Assembly: GCA_002256145.1 (NCBI GenBank)
Contig: NKIP01000016.1
Coordinates: 27,855 to 91,854, forward strand
Source of the DNA: Comamonadaceae bacterium PBBC1
Lineage (GTDB): Bacteria; Pseudomonadota; Gammaproteobacteria; Burkholderiales; Burkholderiaceae_C
Length of the DNA stretch: 64,000 bases
Reading direction: 5' to 3'
Of the stretch, positions 27,463 through 34,810 are shown one piece after another. The number at the start of each line of letters is the position of its first letter. Position 1 is the stretch's first letter. The notes beneath the pieces are model-generated. The model ran no database searches, was not told where the DNA came from, and saw nothing but the letters and a program-made list of their open reading frames with translations. A program made the position numbers and the translations under genes.

Positions 27463-29739
27463 ATGCAAGCTCAATATTGGCTGTTGGTGTCCCTGCTGGC
27501 GGGGCATTTGTGGGCTCCGGGCTTGTTGCAAGCCCAAGGGGTGGATCAGCGCCCTGCCTCTGCATCTGTCTCTGCTCGGGCCCCGGCCCCTTCGGTCGTG
27601 GTGGTGTTGGCCGGTGGTGGGGCCAAAGGCTTTGCGCATCTGGCGCTGCTGCGCAAGTTGGAACAGGACCGAATTCCGATTGCCCGGATTGTGGGCACCA
27701 GCATGGGGGCCGTGATTGGTGGCTTGTATGCCAGCGGCTTGTCCACCGACGACATTGAACGCGTGGTCGGGGGCTTGGACCCGTCCAAAGTGGCCCTAGA
27801 CCAACTCAACCGTTTGGAGTTGCCATCGCGCACCCGGGCTTACCAGCAAAAGTACCCAGTGGAGTTGGAGTTTGGCATCAAAAACGGCGGTCCCAGTTTT
27901 GCCCGAGGGGTCAGCGATGGTCAGCGGTTTTTGGCTTTGTTGCAGGATTTGACGGCCCATGTTCCGCCGAACGTCGATTTCAACGATTTGAAGATTCCTT
28001 TTCGTGCGGTGGCCACCCGCTACCGAGATGGCGAGATGAAGGTGTTTGACCGGGGGGCCTTGCATTTGGCCATCCGGGCCAGCATGGCCGCACCTGCTGT
28101 TTTTGCACCGGTCGAGGTCGATGGTGAAACCTACGTCGATGGTGGGTTGGTGGCCAATTTGCCGATTGAGGTGGCTTTGCGCGAGGGCGCCGATGTGGTG
28201 GTCGCTTCGTATTTGGCTGGGGGCATCGACGAAGCGAAATCCGATGCGCCCAACCATGCCTTGGTGGTGGCCAACCGCATGCTGGACATTTTGATTCGCC
28301 AAAATGAGAAAAGAAATTTGGCTTTGCTGCGCCCCCAGGATGTGTTGGTTGCACCGGCCTTGGCTGACATTGGTTTTGCAGATTTCAACCGCGCCCGAGA
28401 GATTGTCCAGCGAGGCCAGATGGCCCTGGGCACTGTGCAGGCACGTTTGACCCAATTGAAAGCCGATGCAGGCGGGGTGGAAAGCCTGAGCAAGACAGAG
28501 CTGTCGTTTGACCAAAGGGAAAAACGCATTGTGGCCATTGAGGCGCAAGGCCATCAAGATGTCTCAGCCCAGTTCATTCAAGAGGCTTTGGCCGGGTTGT
28601 TGGGGCAGGAATTCAAGCCCAAAGAGGCTGAACGCCACATCGATGCGCTCTACACCAGCGGTTACTTTGAATTGGTCAGCTACAGCTTGGCGCAAGTTCA
28701 GGGCGATCAATATAAATTGGTGGTCCATGTACGCGAGAAGCCTTACAGCCCCCATTTCATGAAAAGCACGCTGGGTTTTTCGACGGAATCGGGCGGCGTG
28801 ACCCAATTCACAGCGGGTTTTGGTTACCGCCGACCCTGGTTGACCCCTTCAGGTTTGGAGTTTTCACTCGATGCCCGAGTGGGCACGCAGTCTGAGTTGG
28901 CTGCTCGCCTTTACCAGCCTCTGGGTGCAGGGTGGAGTGCCGAAACCGGACTTTCATGGGATCGCAACTACTTGCCGCTGTACAAGTCTGTCATCGACAA
29001 AGACGACCGAAGCAACATCAAACTGGCCTATTACAACCAGACCACCCGGAGCCTGGATGCCCGTGTGGTGTATGACTTTGAGCGCAAGGCCAACATCAAA
29101 CTGGGGGTGACTTCGAGCAGCATTCAGCAAACCTTGGACACCGCTTCCGAGTTGGCCGACACGGGCTCGCGAACGGACACGCTGCGCTTCAACGGTCTGA
29201 GAGCACAGGTGCAGATCGACCAACTTGATTCGCTGAGCTTTCCTACTCGGGGCTTTTACTTGAATGCCATTTACGAACAGGGCATTTCAGGGGCGGATTA
29301 TTTTGGTGGGCGTTTGAGCGCCAAGTGGGCCACTGCGCTGGGACCGCATATTTTTAACTTCGGCTTCAACTGGGCGCAGGACCAAGTGTCATTGAATTGT
29401 GTCAAGTGCAAAAGCCCTTCCCAGTTGATCTTGGGAGGGTTTCAGTCCATGGGGGCGTATCGCATGGGGCAGTTGGTGGGGGACCAGTTGGCTCACTTGC
29501 ATGCCACCTACATGTACCGATTGACCGATGGTGGTTTGTTGAACCAAAAAACCTTTGTGGGCACTGTGCTTGAAGCAGGGGATGTCTGGAACGCTGGCGA
29601 TACCCTGCATGCCCGTTACAGCGGCACTTTGTTTGTGGCTGTGGACAGCAAGATCGGTGACATTTATTTGGGTGCGGCCAGAGGGTCCGGTCGGGCGTAC
29701 AACCTGTTCCTTCAGTTGGGTCGGCGCTTCAGTTTCTGA
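27463..29739 (+). CDS. Patatin-like phospholipase with POTRA and outer-membrane barrel (type Vd autotransporter, PlpD-like)
   Basis: A 758-residue secreted lipase fused to its own outer-membrane pore. A signal peptide (WLLVSLLAGHLWAPGLLQA) precedes a patatin domain (about residues 45-330). This shows the oxyanion loop VVVLAGGGAKGFAHLALLRK, the nucleophile Ser in GTSMGAVIGG, and the catalytic Asp in YVDGGLVANLPIE. A POTRA-like segment (about 375-450) and a BamA-type 16-strand barrel follow, with the final strand NLFLQLGRRFSF ending in Phe. The ATG at 27463 is preferred to a TTG at 27442. The catalytic dyad is complete, so it should hydrolyse lipids outside the cell. An MscS channel gene follows 17 bases later. 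Confidence 0.92.
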   Translation: MQAQYWLLVSLLAGHLWAPGLLQAQGVDQRPASASVSARAPAPSVVVVLAGGGAKGFAHLALLRKLEQDRIPIARIVGTSMGAVIGGLYASGLSTDDIERVVGGLDPSKVALDQLNRLELPSRTRAYQQKYPVELEFGIKNGGPSFARGVSDGQRFLALLQDLTAHVPPNVDFNDLKIPFRAVATRYRDGEMKVFDRGALHLAIRASMAAPAVFAPVEVDGETYVDGGLVANLPIEVALREGADVVVASYLAGGIDEAKSDAPNHALVVANRMLDILIRQNEKRNLALLRPQDVLVAPALADIGFADFNRAREIVQRGQMALGTVQARLTQLKADAGGVESLSKTELSFDQREKRIVAIEAQGHQDVSAQFIQEALAGLLGQEFKPKEAERHIDALYTSGYFELVSYSLAQVQGDQYKLVVHVREKPYSPHFMKSTLGFSTESGGVTQFTAGFGYRRPWLTPSGLEFSLDARVGTQSELAARLYQPLGAGWSAETGLSWDRNYLPLYKSVIDKDDRSNIKLAYYNQTTRSLDARVVYDFERKANIKLGVTSSSIQQTLDTASELADTGSRTDTLRFNGLRAQVQIDQLDSLSFPTRGFYLNAIYEQGISGADYFGGRLSAKWATALGPHIFNFGFNWAQDQVSLNCVKCKSPSQLILGGFQSMGAYRMGQLVGDQLAHLHATYMYRLTDGGLLNQKTFVGTVLEAGDVWNAGDTLHARYSGTLFVAVDSKIGDIYLGAARGSGRAYNLFLQLGRRFSF

Positions 29740-29756
29740 GTGGAAAGGTCCGAATC

Positions 29757-31112
29757 ATGGGTCTGAGCTTCATGCGCATCGATCAAGTCGTGATGAGCGG
29801 CGATGGCTTTTACCAATCCATGGCCTACCACGCTTATGGCCAACTGTCGCTCAGCAGTTTTGTGTTGCAGTGCGCACTGTGCCTGGCCTCCATTGCACTG
29901 GCTTATGGGATGCGCCATTGGGCCCTTGTCCGTCTGTGTTGGCAGGGCCGTGGGCTGCGGCATGTTCGGTCGGGCATCCAAACCATGGGCGCGGCTGTGT
30001 TGACCGTCTTGTTTTTGTCCACCCTGTTTTGGGGAGGACAGGTACTGGGCTTGAGCGCTCACGACTTGTTGGTGCTGTGGAAAGTTCTGGCCTTGACCCT
30101 CTGGGTTTTGGCCATTCGGGCGGGCGGTTGGTTTTTCAGGCATGTGCTGCATCCTCACGAGGTTCTGCGGATTTTTTTGCACCTATTTGAATGGGCAGCC
30201 GTGGCCGTTGTGGTGCTGACGTTTTTGGGTCTGTTTCAACCCATCACGGCCTACATTCAGGCCATCGAGTTTTCCATTGGTGAGCAGGTGTTCAAAGGTG
30301 CCAACATCGTCACCGGGGTGCTCATGGGCGTGGTGGCGCTGACGGTGGCCGGGCAAATTGCCGACGTGGTGGACCGCTTGCTTCAGCGCTATGCGCGGCA
30401 AGAAACCATTCAGGGCAACGACGCCTTGATTTTGACGCGCCTGTTCAGCATGAGCATCTTTGTATTGACTTTGGTCGGTGTACTGGTCAGCTCGGGCATT
30501 GACCTGACCACCTTGGCCGCTTTTGCCGGTGCCATGGGCATTGGCTTGGGTTTTGGTTTGCAGGAGTTCGTGGTCAACTATGTCAGTGGCCTGTACGTGC
30601 TGCTGGAGCGGGCGCTCAAGGTGGGCGATTACGTGACCATCGACAAGATCACTGGGCGTGTGGTGCAAATGAGCAGCCGCGCCCTGGTGGTGCGCGATGC
30701 GGTGGGCACCGAAAGCCTGATTCCCAACAGCAGCGTGATCAAGGGTGTGTTGCAAAACCACACCCTGAGCAACGACGATTTTCGGGTGTCTTTTTTGTTG
30801 AAAATCGCCGATGTGGCCGACTATCCCCGGGCGCGTGAATTGATTTTGCAGTCGCTCAAGACCTCCCCTCGCGTGCTGGTCGATCCACCTGGTGATGTGT
30901 TGATCACCGTGGTGGCTGCGAGCGAGGTGACGCTGGAGACCAGTTTCTGGATCAACGATTTGCACAACGGCCACAAAGGCCTGATTTCTGATTTGATGTT
31001 TGACATTTGCATGCGCTTTCGCAGCGAAGGCGTGCTGCTGGCCTCCGAAGGGGCCGAGCCCCTGGCACCTGCCAAAGCCCTTGGACACAAGTCTGCTGCG
31101 GTGTTGGCCTGA
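29757..31112 (+). CDS. Mechanosensitive channel of the MscS family
   Basis: A 451-residue inner-membrane channel opening under membrane tension. Several N-terminal helices precede the MscS core. The pore helix is the Gly/Ala-rich AAFAGAMGIGLGFGLQEFV, followed by the beta domain (VGDYVTIDKITGRVVQMSSR, LIPNSSVIKGVLQNHTLSND) and a mixed C-terminal domain. It is longer than E. coli MscS (286 residues) because of extra N-terminal helices. Probably co-transcribed with the patatin autotransporter gene. Confidence 0.93.
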   Translation: MGLSFMRIDQVVMSGDGFYQSMAYHAYGQLSLSSFVLQCALCLASIALAYGMRHWALVRLCWQGRGLRHVRSGIQTMGAAVLTVLFLSTLFWGGQVLGLSAHDLLVLWKVLALTLWVLAIRAGGWFFRHVLHPHEVLRIFLHLFEWAAVAVVVLTFLGLFQPITAYIQAIEFSIGEQVFKGANIVTGVLMGVVALTVAGQIADVVDRLLQRYARQETIQGNDALILTRLFSMSIFVLTLVGVLVSSGIDLTTLAAFAGAMGIGLGFGLQEFVVNYVSGLYVLLERALKVGDYVTIDKITGRVVQMSSRALVVRDAVGTESLIPNSSVIKGVLQNHTLSNDDFRVSFLLKIADVADYPRARELILQSLKTSPRVLVDPPGDVLITVVAASEVTLETSFWINDLHNGHKGLISDLMFDICMRFRSEGVLLASEGAEPLAPAKALGHKSAAVLA

Positions 31113-31139
31113 GCGGCGGCTTTCAGGGCTGCGGTCTTG

Positions 31140-32366
31140 TCAAGCAGCGTGCTTGTCGGCCAAAGCCAGCGCACAAGCGTGGGCGCTGGCCCAGGCCCAC
31201 TGAAAGTTGTAGCCGCCCAGCCAACCGGTGACGTCGATCACCTCGCCAATGAAGTACAGCCCGGGCTGTTTGGACTCCATGGTTTGTGATGACACATCGC
31301 GTGTGTCCACCCCGCCCAGCGTGACCTCGGCTTTTTTGTAGCCTTCGCTGCCCGTGGGGGTGATGCGCCAGCTGGACAATGCCTCGGCCAGTTTGTTCAG
31401 GGCCTTGTCGGGCACTTCGGCGGCGGTGCGCTGCAAGGCGGGGTCTTGGCTGACCCAGGCTTCGGCCAATCGGTTGGGTACCAACGTGGCCAGCTCGTTG
31501 CCCAGCAGTTTTTTCGAGCGCAGCTTGGCCTCTTGCAGGCGCTCGGGCAGGTTCACCTCGGGGGCCAGGTTCAGGCGAATGGGGGTGCCTTCTTGCCAGT
31601 AGCTGGAAGTTTGCAGCACGCCCGGACCCGACAAGCCCCGGTGTGTGAACAGCAGGTCTTCGTCAAAGTGCATGCGACCTTTTTTCTCGCCCGTCTCGAT
31701 GCCTACGGGCAAAGCCAGACCGGCCAACTGCGCATAAGGGGCCCAGGCTTCGCCGTCAAAGGTCAAGGGCACCAGGCCCGGGCGACGCTCCACCAGACGC
31801 AGACCAAACTGGCTGGCGATGCGGTAACCCCAATCGCTCGCCCCGATTTTGGGGATGGACAGGCCGCCTGTGGCCACCACCAGTGCGGTGGTTTGAATTG
31901 GGCCATCAGAGGTGTCGAGGGTGTAGTGGGTCTTGTCTTCGGTGGGGGCATGCACCGACTTGACGCTGCAGCCCGTGCGGATGTCCACGCCGCCCGCCGT
32001 GCATTCGGCCAGCAGCATGCGGATGATGTCTTCGGCCGAATGGTCGCAAAACAGTTGGCCTTTGTGCTTTTCGTGAAAAGCGATGTCGTGCTTTTGCACC
32101 AAATCGATGAAGTCTTGTGGGGTGTAACGCGACAGGGCCGAGCGGCAAAAGTGCGGGTTTTGGCTGATGAAGTGCTTTTGCGGGGCCGAGGCGTCGAGCA
32201 GCCGGTTGGTGAAGTTGCAGCGCCCACCGCCGGAGATGCGGATTTTTTCGGCGATTTTGTCGCTGTGGTCGATGACCAGCACCTTCAAGCCGCGCTGGCC
32301 CGCCACGCCTGCGCAAAACAAACCGGCAGCCCCGGCACCCACGATCACCACATCCCATGTCTTCAT
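31140..32366 (-). CDS. BaiN/HI0933-family NAD(P)/FAD-dependent oxidoreductase
   Basis: A 408-residue flavoprotein. It starts WDVVIVGAGAAGLFCAGVAG, continues with IRISGGGRCNFTN (a family hallmark), VVATGGLSIPKIGASDWGYR, and ends LYFIGEVIDVTGWLGGYNFQ with WAWASAHACA. These are the signatures of the HI0933/YhiN family; the reaction of most members is unknown. The ATG at 32366 starts directly at the FAD motif; a longer frame lacks similarity. Converges on mscS. No operon partner. Confidence 0.93.
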   Translation of the reverse strand: MKTWDVVIVGAGAAGLFCAGVAGQRGLKVLVIDHSDKIAEKIRISGGGRCNFTNRLLDASAPQKHFISQNPHFCRSALSRYTPQDFIDLVQKHDIAFHEKHKGQLFCDHSAEDIIRMLLAECTAGGVDIRTGCSVKSVHAPTEDKTHYTLDTSDGPIQTTALVVATGGLSIPKIGASDWGYRIASQFGLRLVERRPGLVPLTFDGEAWAPYAQLAGLALPVGIETGEKKGRMHFDEDLLFTHRGLSGPGVLQTSSYWQEGTPIRLNLAPEVNLPERLQEAKLRSKKLLGNELATLVPNRLAEAWVSQDPALQRTAAEVPDKALNKLAEALSSWRITPTGSEGYKKAEVTLGGVDTRDVSSQTMESKQPGLYFIGEVIDVTGWLGGYNFQWAWASAHACALALADKHAA

Positions 32367-32448
32367 GGCGTGAAGTGTAAAGGGCTGGCGCTTGAAGGCC
32401 TGTTCAACGCCGTGCAAAACGCCCCTGCGGGCGTTCACCGCTTCAAAT

Positions 32449-32877
32449 TCAGGACTTCATGAAGCCTTTGAGCATGCCCAGGCCTTGCGCCATCAGGTCG
32501 CCACTGGGCAGTTTGCCCTCAGGGGTGAGTTGGTCGACCAGTCCGGGCAAGTGTTCGGACAGATTGGCGGCCACTTCGTTCGTGGACAAGCCGGTTTTGG
32601 CGGCCAGATCCTGCAAAGGGCCTTGGCCCAGTACCGACTGAATTTGTGCGGCGGAAATGGGCAAGTTGGTGTTGTTCGAGATCCACGAAGCCACGACCTC
32701 ACCCAAGCCGTTTTTCTGAAAAGCATTGACCAAGCCGCTGATGCCGCCGAGCTCGGGGTTGTTGAGCAAGCCCATCACCATTTGCACCATTTTGTCCCCA
32801 CCCGCACCGCCTTGGCCCGACAGGGCGGCTGTGGCTTGTTGGGCGACTTGGCCTGCGATTGAATCAAAAAGTCCCAT
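32449..32877 (-). CDS. YidB/DUF937-family protein
   Basis: A 142-residue protein starting MGLFDSIAGQVAQQATAALS, rich in Gly, Ala and Gln, with repeated amphipathic helices such as LGGISGLVNAFQKNGLGEVV and SWISNNTNLPISAAQIQSVL. This is the YidB/DUF937 pattern (a homeodomain-like helical repeat); the function is unknown. The start at 32877 has GGGAGAAATT upstream. Confidence 0.88.
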   Translation of the reverse strand: MGLFDSIAGQVAQQATAALSGQGGAGGDKMVQMVMGLLNNPELGGISGLVNAFQKNGLGEVVASWISNNTNLPISAAQIQSVLGQGPLQDLAAKTGLSTNEVAANLSEHLPGLVDQLTPEGKLPSGDLMAQGLGMLKGFMKS

Positions 32878-32993
32878 GAATTTCTCCCTTGCACGCGGCG
32901 AAAAGTGCCGCGCGGCAAAGTCTAGTGGCTCCATGCGCTGGATGCGTTTTGCGCAGTCGCAAGATGTTTGAATTTGTAATGGCCTGGGGCGTT

Positions 32994-33860
32994 TCAGGCT
33001 TGCAAGGCGGAGCGCGGGGGCTGGTGCTGCTCGCCCCAGGCGCGAGCCCCTTGCACCACATCACCCACCACGATGATGCTGGGGCTTTGCAGGCCTTCTC
33101 GGGCCATGGTGTCTGCCAAATCGCCCAGTGTGGTCAAGGCTTGGCGCTGCACGGGCAAGCTGGCGTGCTGCACGATGGCCACAGGCGTTGTGGCGGGCAG
33201 CCCTTGCAGCAAGCCTTGGCGAATGCTGTCCAAGCTGCTCACGCCCATGTAGATCACCAGCGTCAACTTGGCTTGTCGGGCGGTGTGGGCCAGCAAAGGC
33301 CAGTCGGTGCCGCTGTCACCGGGTTTGGCGTGGCCTGTGACAAACACCACGCCGTGCGCGTGCTCGCGGTGGGTCAGGGGCGCACCCAAGCTGCTCATGC
33401 CCGCCAGGCCCGAGGTGATGCCGTTGACCACCTCCACGTCAATGCCCGCTGCACGAAGATGTTCGACTTCTTCGCCGCCCCGCCCAAAGATGAAGGGGTC
33501 GCCACCTTTGAGGCGCACCACATGCTCGCCTTCTTGCACGGAGGTGATCATCAGCTTGTCGATGAAGGCCTGTGGCGTGCTTTTGCAGCCGCCGCGTTTG
33601 CCCACATGCACGATGCGGGCCGTGGGCGATGCGTGTTCGAGCACGGCTTCGTTGACCAGATCGTCGACCAGCAGCACGGTGGCGCGGGCAATGGCTCGGG
33701 CGGCTTTGAGTGTCAGCAGCTCCGGGTCACCCGGGCCTGCACCGACCAGCGTGCATGTTCCTTGGATCACAGAGGGGGTATGGCTGACTCCGCGTGGCGA
33801 TGGTGCGATCGGGTGGCGGCGGCTTGCGGACAAGTCGGAAAACGGTGTGGGAGTGCTCAT
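32994..33860 (-). CDS. cobA: Uroporphyrinogen-III C-methyltransferase (SUMT, CobA)
   Basis: Methylates uroporphyrinogen III twice with SAM to precorrin-2, the entry to siroheme and cobalamin. 288 residues, with the signatures LVGAGPGDPELLTLKAARAI, VVRLKGGDPFIFGRGGEE, GITSGLAGMSSLGAPLTHR and VFVTGHAK. About 35 extra N-terminal residues precede the core. It overlaps the ybiB stop by four bases (ATGA), downstream of the nitrate/nitrite genes. Since NirB needs siroheme, this placement makes functional sense. No CysG-type dehydrogenase/chelatase domain is fused to it. Confidence 0.95.
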   Translation of the reverse strand: MSTPTPFSDLSASRRHPIAPSPRGVSHTPSVIQGTCTLVGAGPGDPELLTLKAARAIARATVLLVDDLVNEAVLEHASPTARIVHVGKRGGCKSTPQAFIDKLMITSVQEGEHVVRLKGGDPFIFGRGGEEVEHLRAAGIDVEVVNGITSGLAGMSSLGAPLTHREHAHGVVFVTGHAKPGDSGTDWPLLAHTARQAKLTLVIYMGVSSLDSIRQGLLQGLPATTPVAIVQHASLPVQRQALTTLGDLADTMAREGLQSPSIIVVGDVVQGARAWGEQHQPPRSALQA

Positions 33861-34756
33861 GCTTGAACTTCACGCAGGATGTGTTGAACTTGCCGTGCCA
33901 TGGGTTCGGGCACCGGCAGCAGGTTTTGCAAAACGTGTTCGATGTAGAGTGCCGTGGCCGCCGCATCGGTGCCAGGCAATTCGGGCATTTTGGCGAGCGA
34001 GCCTTCTTGTTGTTCCTGCACGCGCCAAGTTTGGTGGTGTTTGAACACATCCATGGCCGGTGTGCGCCGGGCATCGGCCACGCTCTCGCCTTCGGTGCCG
34101 CGCAGCAGCAGGGCGTGCTGGCCGGTCAGGGCAAAGGTGGCGGACATGGACTGCAAATATTCGGGGTGGGTGTAGCTGCCCACCACCAATGCGGGGCCGT
34201 CGCAGGGGTTCATCAGCTTGACCAAGCTGTGCCCGGGGTTGCGCAGGCCCACCACACGGCGCACGGCCAGCAGGTTTTGCAGCCCCGCATTCAGCACCTC
34301 TGTGGGCACAAACACCACTTCACCGGCTTTCACATGGGGCGAGGTGGTGGACGCCGAAATGCCCAATTCGGCCAACACCGCTTGACTGCCCACGCGTTTG
34401 TCTTCGGTGGCTGTGCCGTGCATCACCACCGCCACGCCTTGGCGTGCCAGCAGCAGGGCCAGCAGCGGCGTGAGCACGGGCAGTTTGCGGGCACCGTTGT
34501 AGCTGGGCAGCACCACGGTGGGGGCATGGCCCGAGCGAACCTGGTTCAGCCGAGCGTGTGTGGCGTCCAGAAAACCGGCCATCTCTTCGGGGGTTTCGCC
34601 CTTGATGCGCATGGCGATGCAAAAAGCGCCCAACTCCAGGTCACTCACCTGTTGGTCAAGGATTTGACCCATCAGGTCGGCGGCTTGCTCGCGACCGAGT
34701 GCGCGCGCGCCGTCTTTGCCGCGTCCGATGTCTTTGATGTAGTGGCTGATACCCAT
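33857..34756 (-). CDS. ybiB: TrpD2/YbiB-family DNA-binding protein
   Basis: A 299-residue relative of anthranilate phosphoribosyltransferase. The fold is shared (GREQAADLMGQILDQQVSDL, AFCIAMRIKGETPEEMAGFL), but the PRPP-binding GTGGD loop is replaced (around KLPVLTPLLALLLA) and the KHGNR motif reads MHGTATEDKRVGS, so it should not be an active TrpD. YbiB/TrpD2 members bind nucleic acid without sequence specificity and are linked to the DNA damage response. It lies 54 bases past the nasA stop and overlaps cobA. Confidence 0.9.
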   Translation of the reverse strand: MGISHYIKDIGRGKDGARALGREQAADLMGQILDQQVSDLELGAFCIAMRIKGETPEEMAGFLDATHARLNQVRSGHAPTVVLPSYNGARKLPVLTPLLALLLARQGVAVVMHGTATEDKRVGSQAVLAELGISASTTSPHVKAGEVVFVPTEVLNAGLQNLLAVRRVVGLRNPGHSLVKLMNPCDGPALVVGSYTHPEYLQSMSATFALTGQHALLLRGTEGESVADARRTPAMDVFKHHQTWRVQEQQEGSLAKMPELPGTDAAATALYIEHVLQNLLPVPEPMARQVQHILREVQA

Positions 34757-34810
34757 GAGATGAATTGTGAAGGAAGTCAGATAACTGTTGGTTATATGGG
34801 TATGCGCACT

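Noticed and set aside
33857..34756. Anthranilate phosphoribosyltransferase TrpD
   Set aside because: The PRPP-binding GTGGD loop and KHGNR motif are not kept; YbiB/TrpD2 fits better.
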